Positions 17,933 to 29,392 of a DNA stretch of 64,000 nucleotides are shown here, piece by piece; within the stretch, counting starts at the first letter, position 1, and every line of letters begins with the position of its first letter. Below the pieces are notes generated by a model, which saw only the letters and a program-made list of their open reading frames with translations, made no database searches and was not told where the DNA came from. Made by a program: the position numbers and the translations under genes. Source of the DNA: Moraxella sp. FZFQ2102 (GTDB lineage Bacteria > Pseudomonadota > Gammaproteobacteria > Pseudomonadales > Moraxellaceae); NCBI RefSeq assembly GCF_024137865.1, contig NZ_CP099960.1:1426001-1490000 (forward strand), read 5' to 3'.

Positions 17933-18307
17933 ATGGCAACTACAAACCAGCTAATCCGCAAGGGTCGCACAACCATCAAGGAAAAATCAAAAGTTCCTGC
18001 GTTGCAAGCGTGCCCACAGCGTCGTGGCGTGTGTACTCGTGTTTACACCACCACACCAAAAAAACCAAACTCAGCAATGCGTAAAGTGTGCCGTGTGCGT
18101 TTGACTTCAGGCTATGAAGTATCAAGCTACATCGGTGGTGAAGGCCACAACCTTCAAGAGCACAGCGTTGTTCTAATCCGTGGCGGTCGTGTTAAAGACT
18201 TGCCAGGTGTGCGTTATCACACCGTGCGTGGTGCACTTGACTGTGCAGGCGTGAAAGATCGTAAGCAAGGCCGTTCTAAGTACGGTGCTAAGCGTCCTAA
18301 GGCATAA
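17933..18307 (+). CDS. rpsL: 30S ribosomal protein S12
   Basis: This 124-residue protein of the decoding centre matches E. coli S12 in length and nearly in full sequence. [15 protein letters not shown] carries the lysine whose change gives streptomycin resistance, and [17 protein letters not shown] is the second conserved loop; both look wild type. The start at 17933 follows GGGAGAGA. An in-frame ATG at 17888 would add 15 residues absent from the family. It is the first gene of the str operon. Confidence 0.98.
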   Translation: MATTNQLIRKGRTTIKEKSKVPALQACPQRRGVCTRVYTTTPKKPNSAMRKVCRVRLTSGYEVSSYIGGEGHNLQEHSVVLIRGGRVKDLPGVRYHTVRGALDCAGVKDRKQGRSKYGAKRPKA

Positions 18308-18420
18308 GCCTAAGACATCATTTGCATATGACGGGTTTGGTGTGTCAAACCCAAGTGTGCAGTAAGGCTGGTTAAACCTAGCTTTATACCAGACAATCCT
18401 GAAGAAATAAGGAAACTATT

Positions 18421-18894
18421 ATGCCAAGACGTCGTGTCGTCGCTGCCCGTGAAATCCTACCAGATCCAAAATTCGGCAGCCAAACAATCGCTAAATTCAT
18501 CAACCATGTAATGGTCGATGGCAAAAAATCAGTTGCAGAAAAGATCGTTTACGGTGCTCTAGAAGCAGTTGCTGCTAAAAAAGACATCGCAGATCCAGTT
18601 GCGTTCTTTGAAGAAGTGCTAGAAAATGTTCGCCCAACCGTCGAAGTTAAAGCTCGCCGTGTTGGTGGTGCTACCTACCAAGTACCTATGGAAGTACGCC
18701 CATCCCGTCGTACTGCCCTAGCAATGCGTTGGTTGGCAGACGCTGCAGCCAAGCGTTCTGAAAAATCAATGGCTCTACGCCTAGCTGGTGAGCTAAATGA
18801 TGCTTCAGAAGGTAAAGGTGCAGCCATCAAGAAACGCGATGATGTTCACCGTATGGCGGACGCGAACAAAGCGTTCTCACACTATCGCTTCTAA
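18421..18894 (+). CDS. rpsG: 30S ribosomal protein S7
   Basis: This 157-residue primary 16S rRNA-binding protein of the small-subunit head matches family length and start ([20 protein letters not shown]), and has [15 protein letters not shown] and [21 protein letters not shown] near the end. In E. coli S7 represses its own operon by binding the rpsL-rpsG spacer; the 113-bp spacer here could hold such a site, but no clear fold was made out. Confidence 0.98.
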   Translation: MPRRRVVAAREILPDPKFGSQTIAKFINHVMVDGKKSVAEKIVYGALEAVAAKKDIADPVAFFEEVLENVRPTVEVKARRVGGATYQVPMEVRPSRRTALAMRWLADAAAKRSEKSMALRLAGELNDASEGKGAAIKKRDDVHRMADANKAFSHYRF

Positions 18895-18961
18895 TTGGTT
18901 TTGGCTGAGTTATCAGCTGACCAAGCGATTGTTTTTGGGTAATTTCCCAAACAATACTCAA

Positions 18962-18999
18962 AAATCTGCCAACCAAGCTTGGGTTTGGCTGGCAGATTT
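18962..18999 (+). other. Hairpin in the rpsG-fusA spacer
   Basis: AAATCTGCCA (18962-18971) pairs perfectly with TGGCAGATTT (18990-18999) around an 18-base loop that contains more self-complementary bases (CCAAGCTTGG). There is no T-run, so it is more likely an mRNA structure or processing site than a terminator. It lies 33 bases before fusA. Confidence 0.6.
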
Positions 19000-19032
19000 A
19001 CCAAATTAAACAGAATTTTTCTAGGAAAAATT

Positions 19033-21159
19033 ATGGCTCGTACAACCCCTATTAGCCGCTACCGTAACATCGGTATCTCGGCACACATTGACGCTGGTAA
19101 GACTACCACTTCTGAGCGTATTTTGTTCTACACAGGTGTATCTCACAAGATCGGTGAAGTACATGATGGTGCTGCTACCATGGACTGGATGGAACAAGAG
19201 CAAGAGCGTGGTATTACCATTACTTCTGCTGCGACCACTGCATTCTGGTCAGGCATGGGCAACCAATTCAAAGAACACCGTATCAATGTCATTGACACCC
19301 CAGGCCACGTTGACTTCACCATCGAAGTTGAGCGTTCTATGCGTGTTCTTGATGGTGCTTGCATGGTTTACTGTGCGGTAGGTGGTGTACAGCCACAGTC
19401 TGAAACTGTATGGCGTCAGGCAAACAAATATAAAGTACCACGCCTAGCGTTCGTTAACAAAATGGACCGTACTGGTGCAAACTTCTTCCGCGTAGTTGAG
19501 CAAATGAAGACTCGCCTAGGCGGTAACCCAGTGCCTATCGTTGTACCAGTAGGTGCAGAAGATACTTTCTCTGGTGTTATCGATTTGATCGAGATGAAAT
19601 CAATCATCTGGGACGAACCATCACAAGGTATGAAGTTCGAGTACGGCGATATCCCTGCTGATCTTCAAGACACTGCTGATGAATGGCGTACCAACATGGT
19701 TGAAGCTGCTGCTGAAGCATCTGAAGAGCTAATGGATAAATACCTAGAAAATGGTGATTTGACCAAAGAAGAGATCGTTCAAGGTCTACGTATCCGTACC
19801 CTAGCTTGCGAAATTCAACCAATGCTTTGTGGTTCTGCGTTCAAGAACAAAGGTGTTCAGCGTATGCTTGACGCTGTGATCGAGTTCCTGCCAGCACCAA
19901 ACGATGTTGAAGCGATCAAAGGTATCCTAGACGACAAAGATGAAACTGAAGCATCTCGTGAAGCGTCTGATGAAGCACCATTTGCTGCACTAGCGTTCAA
20001 GATCATGAACGACAAATATGTGGGTAACCTAACATTCGTTCGTGTATACTCAGGTGTGGTTAAGCAAGGCGACAGCGTTTACAACCCTGTTAAGATGAAG
20101 CGTGAGCGTATCGGTCGTATCGTACAGATGCACGCAAACGAGCAAAAAGAAGTGGAAGAAATCCGCGCAGGTGATATCGCTGCCCTAGTTGGTATGAAAG
20201 ATGTAACCACTGGTGATACGCTGTGTGACAACGACAACATCATCACCCTAGAGCGTATGGAATTCCCTGAGCCAGTAATCTCTCTAGCTGTTGAGCCAAA
20301 AACTAAGGCTGACCAAGAGAAGATGTCTGTTGCTCTAGGCCGTCTAGCAAAAGAAGACCCTTCATTCCGTGTACGCACTGATGAAGAATCAGGCCAAACC
20401 ATCATCTCAGGTATGGGTGAGCTACATCTTGACATCATCGTTGACCGTATGAAGCGTGAATTCGGTGTTGAAGCGAATATCGGTGCACCACAGGTTGCAT
20501 ACCGTGAAACAATCCGTCAAACCGTCGAAGTTGAAGGCAAATTCGTTCGCCAAACTGGTGGTCGTGGTAAATTCGGTCATGTATGGCTACGCCTAGAACC
20601 GCTTGATCCTACTGGCGATGTAGAATACGAATTCGCTGAAGAGATCGTTGGTGGTGTGGTTCCAAAAGAATACCATGCAGCGGTTGATAAAGGAATCCAA
20701 GAGCGTATGAAGAGCGGTGTTATCGCAGGCTACCCAGTAGTCGGCGTAAAAGCAACGCTATACGATGGTTCGTACCACGATGTTGACTCTGACGAACTAT
20801 CGTTCAAAATGGCAGGTTCAATGGCGTTCAAAAAAGGCTTCCTACAAGCAAGCCCAGCGCTACTAGAGCCTATCATGAAAGTTGAAGTAGAAACTCCAGA
20901 AGACTACATGGGCGACATCATGGGTGACTTGAACCGTCGTCGTGGTATGGTTCAAGGTATGGATGATCTACCTGGCGGCACTAAGTCTATCCGTGCAGAA
21001 GTACCACTAGCTGAGATGTTCGGCTATGCAACTCAAATGCGTTCTATGTCTCAAGGTCGTGCAACTTACTCAATGGAGTTTGTAAAATACCAAGAAACTC
21101 CGAAGAACGTTGCTGACGAGATCATCAAGAAGTTCACTGCGAAGGATGATGACGAGTAA
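19033..21159 (+). CDS. fusA: Elongation factor G
   Basis: This 708-residue translocase GTPase moves tRNA and mRNA after each peptide bond and splits ribosomes with RRF. GTPase motifs are visible: [15 protein letters not shown] (G1), [10 protein letters not shown] (G2), DTPGHVDF (G3) and NKMDRTGA (G4). Domains II-V follow, with domain IV near residues 480-600 ([16 protein letters not shown]). Length equals the family norm. The start at 19033 follows AGGAAAAATT; a longer in-frame start at 18979 has no homology support. Codon use is strongly biased, as expected for high expression. Confidence 0.98.
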   Translation: MARTTPISRYRNIGISAHIDAGKTTTSERILFYTGVSHKIGEVHDGAATMDWMEQEQERGITITSAATTAFWSGMGNQFKEHRINVIDTPGHVDFTIEVERSMRVLDGACMVYCAVGGVQPQSETVWRQANKYKVPRLAFVNKMDRTGANFFRVVEQMKTRLGGNPVPIVVPVGAEDTFSGVIDLIEMKSIIWDEPSQGMKFEYGDIPADLQDTADEWRTNMVEAAAEASEELMDKYLENGDLTKEEIVQGLRIRTLACEIQPMLCGSAFKNKGVQRMLDAVIEFLPAPNDVEAIKGILDDKDETEASREASDEAPFAALAFKIMNDKYVGNLTFVRVYSGVVKQGDSVYNPVKMKRERIGRIVQMHANEQKEVEEIRAGDIAALVGMKDVTTGDTLCDNDNIITLERMEFPEPVISLAVEPKTKADQEKMSVALGRLAKEDPSFRVRTDEESGQTIISGMGELHLDIIVDRMKREFGVEANIGAPQVAYRETIRQTVEVEGKFVRQTGGRGKFGHVWLRLEPLDPTGDVEYEFAEEIVGGVVPKEYHAAVDKGIQERMKSGVIAGYPVVGVKATLYDGSYHDVDSDELSFKMAGSMAFKKGFLQASPALLEPIMKVEVETPEDYMGDIMGDLNRRRGMVQGMDDLPGGTKSIRAEVPLAEMFGYATQMRSMSQGRATYSMEFVKYQETPKNVADEIIKKFTAKDDDE

Positions 21160-21187
21160 TTTATCGTCACATTCTGACAAACCTGTC

Positions 21188-21211
21188 AATGCTGTCTATT
21201 TGGACAGCATT
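21188..21211 (+). other. Hairpin in the fusA-tuf spacer
   Basis: AATGCTGTC (21188-21196) pairs with GACAGCATT (21203-21211) around a 6-base loop. No T-run follows, so read-through into tuf is likely; it may be an attenuator or processing site. Confidence 0.6.
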
Positions 21212-21279
21212 GCAGATTGATTTATTAACCTTTGTGCATCGGGATACACCCAAAATGCACATTTATCGAGGAAACCATC

Positions 21280-22470
21280 ATGGCAAAGGCCAAGTTTGAA
21301 CGTAACAAGCCACACGTAAACGTTGGTACCATCGGTCACGTTGACCATGGTAAAACCACTCTAACTGCTGCGATCGCTACTGTTGCTGCTAAGCACCACG
21401 GCGGTGAAGCAAAAGACTACGCTGCAATTGACTCAGCTCCTGAAGAAAAAGCGCGTGGTATTACCATTAACACTTCTCACATCGAGTACGACACTGCAAA
21501 CCGTCACTACGCACACGTTGACTGCCCAGGCCACGCTGACTATGTTAAAAACATGATCACTGGTGCTGCACAGATGGACGGCGCGATCCTAGTTGTATCT
21601 GCAACTGACGGCCCAATGCCACAAACTCGTGAGCACATCCTACTATCTCGTCAGGTTGGTGTACCATACATCATGGTATTCATGAACAAGTGCGACATGG
21701 TTGATGACGAAGAACTACTAGAGCTAGTTGAAATGGAAGTTCGTGAACTTCTATCTGACTACGACTTCCCAGGTGATGATACCCCAATCATCAAAGGTTC
21801 TGCACTAGAAGCACTAAACGGCGCTGACAGCAAGTACGGTGAGCCAGCAGTTCTAGAACTACTAGACACTCTAGATACTTACATCCCAGAGCCAGAGCGT
21901 GCTGTAGATAAAGCATTCTTGATGCCAATCGAAGACGTATTCTCAATCTCAGGTCGTGGTACTGTTGTAACTGGTCGTGTTGAATCAGGCGTCATCAAAG
22001 TTGGTGAAGAGATCGAAATCGTTGGTATCAAACCAACTCAAAAAACTACCTGTACTGGTGTTGAAATGTTCCGTAAGCTGCTAGACGAAGGTCGTGCAGG
22101 TGAGAACTGTGGTATCCTACTTCGTGGTACTAAGCGTGAAGAAGTTCAACGCGGTCAAGTACTTGCTAAGCCAGGTTCAATCACCCCACACACCAAGTTC
22201 GACGCAGAAGTATACGTACTATCAAAAGAAGAAGGTGGTCGTCACACGCCATTCCTAAATGGCTATCGCCCACAGTTCTACTTCCGTACTACTGACGTAA
22301 CTGGTGCAATCACTCTACAAGAAGGCACTGAAATGGTTATGCCAGGCGATAACGTTGAGATGAGCGTTGAGCTAATCCACCCAATCGCTATGGACAAAGG
22401 TCTTCGCTTCGCGATCCGTGAAGGCGGCCGTACCGTAGGTGCTGGTGTTGTTGCTACTGTTAAAGACTAA
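21280..22470 (+). CDS. tuf: Elongation factor Tu
   Basis: This 396-residue GTPase brings aminoacyl-tRNA to the ribosome. Motifs are [14 protein letters not shown] (G1), the Thr in GITINTSH (G2), [12 protein letters not shown] (G3) and NKCDMVDD (G4). A near-standard domain II and III follow, ending in VVATVKD. The start at 21280 follows GAGGAAACC. It is the last gene of the str operon, ended by a strong terminator. Most proteobacteria have a second copy, which would lie outside this window. Codon use is highly biased. Confidence 0.98.
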   Translation: MAKAKFERNKPHVNVGTIGHVDHGKTTLTAAIATVAAKHHGGEAKDYAAIDSAPEEKARGITINTSHIEYDTANRHYAHVDCPGHADYVKNMITGAAQMDGAILVVSATDGPMPQTREHILLSRQVGVPYIMVFMNKCDMVDDEELLELVEMEVRELLSDYDFPGDDTPIIKGSALEALNGADSKYGEPAVLELLDTLDTYIPEPERAVDKAFLMPIEDVFSISGRGTVVTGRVESGVIKVGEEIEIVGIKPTQKTTCTGVEMFRKLLDEGRAGENCGILLRGTKREEVQRGQVLAKPGSITPHTKFDAEVYVLSKEEGGRHTPFLNGYRPQFYFRTTDVTGAITLQEGTEMVMPGDNVEMSVELIHPIAMDKGLRFAIREGGRTVGAGVVATVKD

Positions 22471-22501
22471 TCGTTAAACAGTCACAAACCAACCATAAAA
22501 C

Positions 22502-22534
22502 AAAAAGGCAAACCTGAAAAGGGTTTGTCTTTTT
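22502..22534 (+). terminator. Terminator of the str operon
   Basis: AAAAAGGCAAACC pairs with GGTTTGTCTTTTT (one G-T pair) around a TGAAAA-type loop, just after tuf. Confidence 0.9.
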
Positions 22535-22567
22535 GTTTGTCTATCAGTTTGTATAAAAGCCACGCAA

Positions 22568-22593
22568 CAAAAAAGCCATCATCGCGATGGCTT
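22568..22593 (-). terminator. Terminator of ygfZ
   Basis: On the minus strand AAGCCATC and GATGGCTT pair around a short loop, followed by TTTTTTG. It lies just beyond the ygfZ stop and faces the tuf terminator. Confidence 0.8.
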
Positions 22594-22616
22594 ATGCTAT
22601 TTGGTCTACAAACTAA

Positions 22617-23351
22617 TCACACCCGACCTACATCGGCTTGCAAGGCATCAGGCAGTGGCAGATTCTGTAGAGATTGAGTCGCGCCCAGAGTTTCGATGGT
22701 ATCAGGGCGCGCGACGACCAAAGCTTCTGAACCATCTAAGCTACTGATGCTATTTACCACAGCCAAGCCCGATTCTTCAGCATGATGGGCAAAAAAGTCC
22801 ACATCCGCACTTGCCACACGGTGCAAATAGGCTTTTGGGCTTGCCTTAAAGTACAATCGCGCAACGATTTCTTGACCCAGATAGCAGCCCTTATCATATG
22901 CCACGCCATCACGCTGATGCAGGCGCAGTTCTTGCGGTTGATATAGCTCGCTTGTGTCTTTGGTAATCCAATAATTACCCGTAGCGATACTCAAGGCTTG
23001 CCATTGCGCGGTTTGATCATGGTCGGTGGTATCAAAACTTGCCACGCCATCAATGATCGCAGGATAAATCGGCTTGGCAGCAGATAGGGTGATTTTTGAA
23101 AATGCGCCAAATTTTTTGATATGCTTGGCAAGGTCTTCTGCCAAATCACTGCTGATCACGATTTGCACACCATCATCCGCGTTATCACTGACGCGACGCA
23201 CCCACAAGCCAAATTGTACGCGCCCCTTTAGATTACAAATCGCTGTCGGTACAAATGCCGTACCGATTTTACCCATATCTGCGGTGATTTGCCCTTGCAA
23301 AAATTTATCAGTATCACCGCCTGTCATCACAAAAACGCTAAAATCAGTCAT
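22617..23351 (-). CDS. ygfZ: YgfZ-type folate-binding protein (Fe-S cluster assembly/repair)
   Basis: This 244-residue member of the GcvT-like YgfZ family needs tetrahydrofolate and supports synthesis or repair of some Fe-S enzymes. The family signature K-G-C-Y-x-G-Q-E is visible as YDKGCYLGQEIVARL, with its essential Cys. The N-terminal part (VFVMTGGDTDKFLQGQITAD) also fits. It is shorter than E. coli YgfZ (326 residues), mostly in the C-terminal domain. The start was set at 23351; two upstream Met codons exist (23369 and 23393). Confidence 0.85.
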   Translation of the reverse strand: MTDFSVFVMTGGDTDKFLQGQITADMGKIGTAFVPTAICNLKGRVQFGLWVRRVSDNADDGVQIVISSDLAEDLAKHIKKFGAFSKITLSAAKPIYPAIIDGVASFDTTDHDQTAQWQALSIATGNYWITKDTSELYQPQELRLHQRDGVAYDKGCYLGQEIVARLYFKASPKAYLHRVASADVDFFAHHAEESGLAVVNSISSLDGSEALVVARPDTIETLGATQSLQNLPLPDALQADVGRV

Positions 23352-23548
23352 TGTTTTATCCCAAATCATAATCGCTGATCGAAAGTATTGCACAGTTAAT
23401 GGGGATGATTTGCAAAAATTATAAGGGTGATTGGCATAAAAATGTTAAAATTTTGTACGATTTGCCATAGAGTGCAACAAATTGACGCCGAAATCGGTTA
23501 CAATAAGCAGTTAAGTTTTAATTTGTAATTTTCAACACAGAGGATGCG

Positions 23549-23887
23549 ATGACACTACCAGTTTGCCCAAAATGCCACGAAGAATTCACCTATGCCGACG
23601 GCGATCTGCTGATTTGCCCAATGTGCGCGCATGAATGGAAAGAAGGCGAGTCAAGCGATGAGCTGCCAGTCATCAAAGATGCAGTCGGCAATGTATTGGC
23701 CGATGGCGACGCGGTAACGGTTATTAAGGATTTAAAAGTTAAAGGCTCAAGCGCGCCTATTAAAGTCGGTACCAAAGTCAAATCAATCCGCCTAATCTAC
23801 GATGCGCCCGATGATCACGATATTGACTGTAAAATTGATGGCTTCGGGGCGATGAAGTTAAAATCTAGTGTGGTCAAAAAAGCCTGA
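23549..23887 (+). CDS. PhnA/YjdM family zinc-ribbon protein
   Basis: This 112-residue protein matches E. coli YjdM (PhnA). A zinc ribbon with [21 protein letters not shown] gives two CxxC pairs near the start, and the conserved body contains [23 protein letters not shown]. Despite the old name it is not needed for phosphonate use, and its role is unknown. It lies alone between ygfZ and hemL. About 276 bp without a recognised feature follow before hemL. Confidence 0.9.
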   Translation: MTLPVCPKCHEEFTYADGDLLICPMCAHEWKEGESSDELPVIKDAVGNVLADGDAVTVIKDLKVKGSSAPIKVGTKVKSIRLIYDAPDDHDIDCKIDGFGAMKLKSSVVKKA

Positions 23888-24163
23888 TTATCTTCGCCTG
23901 ATGGGATATTGCGTCGTCAAGTTTCGCTCGATGTACTAATTGTACACCGTTGCTTATTTTTCTAGCACTATTTATATTAGACCACGATAATTGTACAGAT
24001 TTATAGCAAAAGCCAAAGAAATTGCGGTTTATAACCGCTTTTTCCAAAATTAATTTACTGCAGATGATTTGATTGGCAGTAGTAATGAACAAAAATATCA
24101 AGCCTAAGAATTTAGCATTCTTTGGCTATAAATGTAAATTCATCCAAAAAACAAGGATTTCCC

Positions 24164-25456
24164 ATGACTCACCAAAGTGCCGCTGACCAAATCTTGTTCG
24201 AAAAAGCCAAACGCCATATCGCTGGCGGTGTCAATTCGCCTGTGCGTGCCTTTGCGGGCGTGGGTGGAACACCTGTGTTTGTGTCGCGCGCGAAGGGTGC
24301 GTACATTTACGACACCGAAGACAATGCTTATATCGACTATGTCGGCTCATGGGGCCCGATGATTTTGGGTCATGCACATGATGAAGTGATCGCTGCGGTC
24401 AAGGCGGCGGCTGAAGACGGCCTGTCATTTGGGGCACCGACGCCATCAGAGACGACGATGGCGGATTTGATCGCTAGTATCGTGCCAAGCATTGAGCTTG
24501 TGCGCATGGTATCATCAGGCACTGAAGCGACGATGTCGGCGATTCGTTTGGCGCGTGGCTATACAGGTCGTGATAAGATTGTCAAGTTCGAAGGCTGCTA
24601 TCATGGGCATTCGGACAGCTTGCTTGTCAAGGCTGGCTCTGGCATGCTGGATATTGGCGAGCCGACTTCTAAGGGTGTGCCTGCTGATTTTGCTAAGCAT
24701 ACCTTAACACTACCTTATAATGATATTGATGCATTAAAGGCGTGCTTTGATAAATTTGGCAGTGAGCTTGCGTGCGTGATTTTAGAGCCGATCGCGGGTA
24801 ATATGAACATGGTCATCCCAAGCCAAGAATTTCACAACACCTTGCGCGCACTATGTACCGAGCATGGCGTGGTGCTGATTTTTGATGAAGTAATGACAGG
24901 CTTTCGTGTGGGTCTTGGGGGTGCGCAGGCGCATTTTGGCATCACGCCTGATTTGACAACATTTGGCAAAATCATCGGCGCAGGTCTGCCTGTCGGTGCG
25001 TTTGGCGGTAAACGAGAGATCATGGAATGCATCGCGCCATTGGGTGGAGTGTATCAAGCAGGCACGCTGTCGGGCAATCCATTGGCGATGCGCGCAGGCA
25101 AGGCGATGTTTGATAAATTGACTGCTGATGGCTTTTATCAAGAATTGACCGCTAAAACCGAATATCTGATTGCAGGGCTAAAAGCTGCCGCCGCCAAGCA
25201 CAATGTGCCATTCCAAGCCTGCTCGGTGGGCGGAATGTTCGGTCTGTTCTTTAGCGAGACTCTGCCGCAGAATTTCAATAATGTCGCGACAAATTGCGAT
25301 GCCAAAAAATTCGCCACTTTCTTCCATGCCATGCTTGATGAAGGCGTGTACCTTGCGCCATCGGCATTTGAAGCGGCGTTCATGTCATCGGCGCACACTT
25401 ATGAAGATCTTGATAAGACCATCGCTGCGGCGGATAAAGTCTTTGCCAGTTTGTAA
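24164..25456 (+). CDS. hemL: Glutamate-1-semialdehyde 2,1-aminomutase
   Basis: This 430-residue PLP enzyme makes 5-aminolevulinate from glutamate-1-semialdehyde in the C5 haem pathway. Motifs are [40 protein letters not shown] and [17 protein letters not shown] with Schiff-base lysine K269. The start at 24164 follows AAGGATTTCCC; the longer ORF would need a TTG at 24122. Another haem gene, hemN, lies 31 kb away in this window. Confidence 0.97.
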   Translation: MTHQSAADQILFEKAKRHIAGGVNSPVRAFAGVGGTPVFVSRAKGAYIYDTEDNAYIDYVGSWGPMILGHAHDEVIAAVKAAAEDGLSFGAPTPSETTMADLIASIVPSIELVRMVSSGTEATMSAIRLARGYTGRDKIVKFEGCYHGHSDSLLVKAGSGMLDIGEPTSKGVPADFAKHTLTLPYNDIDALKACFDKFGSELACVILEPIAGNMNMVIPSQEFHNTLRALCTEHGVVLIFDEVMTGFRVGLGGAQAHFGITPDLTTFGKIIGAGLPVGAFGGKREIMECIAPLGGVYQAGTLSGNPLAMRAGKAMFDKLTADGFYQELTAKTEYLIAGLKAAAAKHNVPFQACSVGGMFGLFFSETLPQNFNNVATNCDAKKFATFFHAMLDEGVYLAPSAFEAAFMSSAHTYEDLDKTIAAADKVFASL

Positions 25457-25644
25457 AATTTTGTCAAATTGTGCGGATTTATGGGATGTGTAGCTTGATT
25501 TTAGTGCATTCAAAACCATAAACCTGAGCAATATGATTAATGGTTGAAAAATTCAAAATAACACAGTGTTGAATTGGTTTACTTTGTCTTATTTTGTTTT
25601 TAAATGATGATAAATGGGCATTTCCCATTTTTACGGAAAAAATT

Positions 25645-28461
25645 ATGTTAGCAAAAATCGTCGGTGCGGTCATCGGCACCAAAAATGAACGCGAACTTAA
25701 GCGTATGCGCAAAGCAGTCGCCAAGATCAATGCCCTAGAACCAAGCATTCAGGCACTGAGCGATGATCAGCTGCGCCAAAAAACACAAGAGTTCAAAGAG
25801 CGTCATCAGGCAGGCGAAAGCCTTGATAAGCTGTTGCCTGAAGCGTTTGCGGTGTGTCGTGAAGCGTCGCTGCGTGTCAATGGGATGCGTCACTATGATG
25901 TGCAGCTGATCGGCGGTATGACCTTGCACGAAGGCAAGATCGCTGAGATGAAGACCGGTGAAGGTAAGACTTTGATGGCAACTCTAGCGATGTATCTGAA
26001 CGCCATCAGTGGTAAGGGCGTGCATGTCGTCACGGTCAATGACTATCTTGCCAAGCGTGATGCCGAGCTGAACCGTTCGTTGTTTGCATTTTTGGGCTTG
26101 ACCGTTGGTGTGATTTATAGCCAGCAGCCACCACAAGAGAAGTTCGCCGCTTATCGTGCTGATATTACTTATGGCACGAATAATGAATACGGCTTTGACT
26201 ATCTACGTGATAATATGGTGTTTAGCCTAGCTGAAAAAAAGCAGCGTCCGCTGAACTATTGCATCATTGACGAGATTGACTCAATTTTGATCGATGAAGC
26301 GCGTACGCCACTGATTATCTCAGGTCAAGCCGAAGATTCGGCGCATCTGTATGCCTTGATTGATAAGGTGGTTGAAAATCTTGTGCGCTCGCAAGATGAA
26401 GAAGCGAACAAGAATAATACCGATGGCGATTTTTGGATTGATGAGAAGAATCGTACCATAGAAATCAGCGAAAAAGGCTACGAGAAAATTGAGAAATTCT
26501 TAATCGAAGTCGGTGAGCTGGGCGAAAAAGAAAGCTTATACAGCCCTGCGCGTCTGCCACTGCTTGCTCATGCACAGGCGGCGATTCGTGCGCATCATTT
26601 ATTTGTCAAAAATATTCACTACATCGTCCAAGATGGCGAAGTGATCATCGTCGATGAGAATACAGGTCGTACCATGCCAGGTCGTCGCTGGTCAGATGGT
26701 CTGCACCAAGCGGTAGAAGCCAAAGAAGGCGTGGAAATCCAAGCTGAAAATCAGACGATGGCGACCACCACCTTCCAGAACTATTTCCGTCTGTATGACA
26801 AGCTGTCGGGCATGACAGGTACGGCAGATACCGAAGCGGCGGAGTTGAAATCGACTTATGAGCTGGATGTTGTGATCATTCCGACACATCGTCCGATTGC
26901 GCGTATTGATATGGATGACCAGATTTTCTTGACCAAGCTTGGCAAGTACAAAGGCATCATCCGTGAGATCAAGGCAATCACCGAAAAGGGCGCGCCTGTA
27001 CTGGTTGGTACAGCGACGATCGAAGCGTCCGAAGAACTGTCTTATTTGCTTGACCAAGAAGGCATCAAGCATAATGTCCTAAACGCCAAGCAGCACGAAC
27101 GCGAAGCTGACATCATCGCCCAAGCAGGTCGCCCAAAGGCAGTGACTATCGCCACTAACATGGCAGGTCGTGGTACGGATATTATCCTAGGCGGTAACTG
27201 GCAAGCAGAACTTGAAGACATTGAAGGCGTGACCGATGAGATGCGCGCAGCAGCACAAGCAGCATGGCAAGAGCGTCATGATGCAGTGCTGGCGGCAGGT
27301 GGTCTGCATATCATCGGTTCAGAGCGTCATGAATCACGCCGTATCGACAACCAGTTGCGTGGTCGTGCCGGCCGTCAAGGTGACCCAGGTCAATCTCGCT
27401 TTTTCTTGTCGCTAGAAGATGATTTGATGCGTATTTTTGCTGGTGATCGCATTACCAATATGTTCCGCGCGATGGGTCTAAAAGAAGACGAAGCGATCGA
27501 GCATAAGATGGTATCGCGCTCGATCGAAGGTGCGCAAGGTAAAGTAGAAGCGCGTGACTTCGATGCGCGTAAAAGCCTGTTGAAATACGATGATGTCGCC
27601 AATGAGCAGCGTAAAGTCATCTATGGGCAGCGTGATGAGCTGCTTGCCGAGATGGATCTACAAGACGGCATCAAGGCAATGCACCATGAAGTGTATAATG
27701 CGCTGATCAATCAGTTCGTCCCACCAGGTTCGGTCGATGATCAGTGGAATATCGATGGTCTGGAAGATGAAATTGAAGAAGCATTCCGTTTTTATATGCC
27801 GATCAATGACTGGCTAGACGCTGATCGCCGCTTGGATGAAGAAGGCTTGCGCGAAAAAATCGTCAATACTGCCATCGAACGCTACGAAACACGCCGCGCG
27901 CAGATGGGCGAAGAAACTGCCGCATCGCTTGAGCGTCACTTTATGCTACAAAGCCTTGATCGTCACTGGAAAGAACATCTGACTCAGATGGATCAGCTGC
28001 GTAAAGGCATTCATCTGCGCAGTTATGCACAGAAAAATCCAGAGCAAGAGTATAAGCGCGAATCATTTGAGCTGTTCCAAGCGATGATGGGTGCGATCAA
28101 GTCTGATCTGGTACAAGACCTTGCGCGCGTACATGTGCCGACCCCAGAAGAGTTAGCAGCCTTAGAAGAAGAGCGTCGCTTGCAAGCTGAACGGATGCAG
28201 ATGATGTTTGAGCATAATGAGATCAATCTAGACGGTAGCGAAAGCCGCGATCCTGAATTGACCACAGGTCCTGTGCCAAATCGCCACCGCATCAAGCAGC
28301 AAGTGACCATCACACTAGGTGGTGCAGCCGCTGCAAGTGACAGCGTACAGCCGCAAGTGGGCGATGATGAGCTCGTTATTCCTGCCAATATCAACCGCAA
28401 TGCGCCATGTCCTTGTGGCTCTGGATTGAAATACAAACAATGTCACGGCAAGCTCAGCTAA
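25645..28461 (+). CDS. secA: Protein translocase subunit SecA
   Basis: This 938-residue ATPase motor pushes preproteins through SecYEG. Visible parts are Walker [23 protein letters not shown], the DEAD-like [21 protein letters not shown], the preprotein cross-linking domain, the motif [14 protein letters not shown] and [17 protein letters not shown] of the second nucleotide-binding fold. The C-terminal zinc finger [14 protein letters not shown] binds SecB or the ribosome. The start at 25645 gives the normal N-terminus [21 protein letters not shown]; a longer ORF from 25594 has no support. A terminator follows. Confidence 0.97.
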   Translation: MLAKIVGAVIGTKNERELKRMRKAVAKINALEPSIQALSDDQLRQKTQEFKERHQAGESLDKLLPEAFAVCREASLRVNGMRHYDVQLIGGMTLHEGKIAEMKTGEGKTLMATLAMYLNAISGKGVHVVTVNDYLAKRDAELNRSLFAFLGLTVGVIYSQQPPQEKFAAYRADITYGTNNEYGFDYLRDNMVFSLAEKKQRPLNYCIIDEIDSILIDEARTPLIISGQAEDSAHLYALIDKVVENLVRSQDEEANKNNTDGDFWIDEKNRTIEISEKGYEKIEKFLIEVGELGEKESLYSPARLPLLAHAQAAIRAHHLFVKNIHYIVQDGEVIIVDENTGRTMPGRRWSDGLHQAVEAKEGVEIQAENQTMATTTFQNYFRLYDKLSGMTGTADTEAAELKSTYELDVVIIPTHRPIARIDMDDQIFLTKLGKYKGIIREIKAITEKGAPVLVGTATIEASEELSYLLDQEGIKHNVLNAKQHEREADIIAQAGRPKAVTIATNMAGRGTDIILGGNWQAELEDIEGVTDEMRAAAQAAWQERHDAVLAAGGLHIIGSERHESRRIDNQLRGRAGRQGDPGQSRFFLSLEDDLMRIFAGDRITNMFRAMGLKEDEAIEHKMVSRSIEGAQGKVEARDFDARKSLLKYDDVANEQRKVIYGQRDELLAEMDLQDGIKAMHHEVYNALINQFVPPGSVDDQWNIDGLEDEIEEAFRFYMPINDWLDADRRLDEEGLREKIVNTAIERYETRRAQMGEETAASLERHFMLQSLDRHWKEHLTQMDQLRKGIHLRSYAQKNPEQEYKRESFELFQAMMGAIKSDLVQDLARVHVPTPEELAALEEERRLQAERMQMMFEHNEINLDGSESRDPELTTGPVPNRHRIKQQVTITLGGAAAASDSVQPQVGDDELVIPANINRNAPCPCGSGLKYKQCHGKLS

Positions 28462-28478
28462 CCTTGTGCAGTTTGGGT

Positions 28479-28507
28479 AAAAAGGCGGTTTTTAATCGCC
28501 TTTTTGT
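28479..28507 (+). terminator. Terminator of secA
   Basis: AAAAAGGCG and CGCCTTTTT pair around a 9-base loop, 18 bases after the secA stop. Confidence 0.85.
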
Positions 28508-28586
28508 TTGAATCGATGATGGGTAAGATTGGATAATCTACAGCAAGTAAAAAATACCAAGATGTCATCGTATGTAACAAAAAGTA

Positions 28587-28595
28587 TGCTATACT
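28587..28595 (+). promoter_or_regulatory. Extended -10 element of the small lipoprotein gene
   Basis: TGCTATACT lies 58 bases before the ATG at 28654. Confidence 0.45.
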
Positions 28596-28653
28596 AGATT
28601 TATTCAATTTAACGCATTGTCATCCATGATGGCAAAAAACTCAAGGACAACCC

Positions 28654-29013
28654 ATGAAAAAATCATTATTCAGCGTCCTACTGTTATCTGCAACCGTTGC
28701 TTTGGCTGCTTGCAGCAAAAAAGCTGAAGAAACCGCACAAACCGCTGAGCCTGCTGATGTGCCGATGAGCGCCGCCCCTGCTGATGTCGCCATTAAGGAC
28801 AACAGTGAAGATACAGCAGTTGACAGCGCACAAGCCACCGATACGGTAGCTGTAGCAGATGGCACAGCTACCGAAGCTGAGCCTGTGCCTGCTGATGAGT
28901 TAGCAGATGAAAATGGTGATATCGCTGAAGCCATCGAATTTGATGATGAAGCAGCAGCGACCGCCACAGCAGATGCTGAAGTGGTGGATGAAAGCGAAAC
29001 AACCAATAAATAA
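28654..29013 (+). CDS. Small acidic putative lipoprotein
   Basis: This 119-residue protein has a lipoprotein signal (MKKSLFSVLLLSATVALAAC) with the lipid-modified Cys at residue 20. The mature part is short, very acidic and low in complexity, rich in Ala, Asp, Glu and Thr, and likely disordered. No family was recognised. Its composition is close to that of the membrane-anchored protein at 7699-8088. It ends 48 bases before the first insertion-sequence end. Confidence 0.7.
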   Translation: MKKSLFSVLLLSATVALAACSKKAEETAQTAEPADVPMSAAPADVAIKDNSEDTAVDSAQATDTVAVADGTATEAEPVPADELADENGDIAEAIEFDDEAAATATADAEVVDESETTNK

Positions 29014-29103
29014 TCTGCTAAACAATCCGCCAATCAGTACAAAAAAACGCCAAGTTATCATTGAACCGCACCCCAAAAGTTAGACAACCTTTGGGGTGTT
29101 TTT

Positions 29104-29352
29104 ATGACCAAATACACAATTGACTTTAAACTTGAAGTCATTGATCATTATCACAATGGACTTAGTTGTACTCAGATAGCTAATTTGTTTGGTATAGAAA
29201 GTTCTATCGTCCATAACTGGGTGAGACTCTACCAAACTCATGGTATTGATGGCATTCGTATCAGAAAGAGCAAAGCTAGTTATTCACCAGAATTCAAACA
29301 CACAGCAGTATTGCTTTTCATCATGAATGCGGTAAAAAAGATGCGATTTTGA
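29104..29352 (+). pseudogene. IS3-family transposase orfA, truncated
   Basis: This is the first 70 or so residues of an IS3-family OrfA with its helix-turn-helix (FKLEVIDHYHNGLSCTQIANLFG). The reading frame leaves the family pattern after YSPEFKHTAVL and stops after 82 codons. The rest of orfA and the first half of orfB are missing; the orfB 3' part lies 3.1 kb away at 32449-33047. It cannot encode an active transposase. Confidence 0.75.
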
Positions 29353-29392
29353 TGCTGTTTTAGGTTACAATATGAATTAAGATAAGTTTACT

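Noticed and set aside
28462..28653. Attachment site or integrase gene beside the mobile nest
   Set aside because: No integrase, tRNA or direct repeat was found near 28.5-29.1 kb or 33.1 kb; the nest is explained by insertion sequences.
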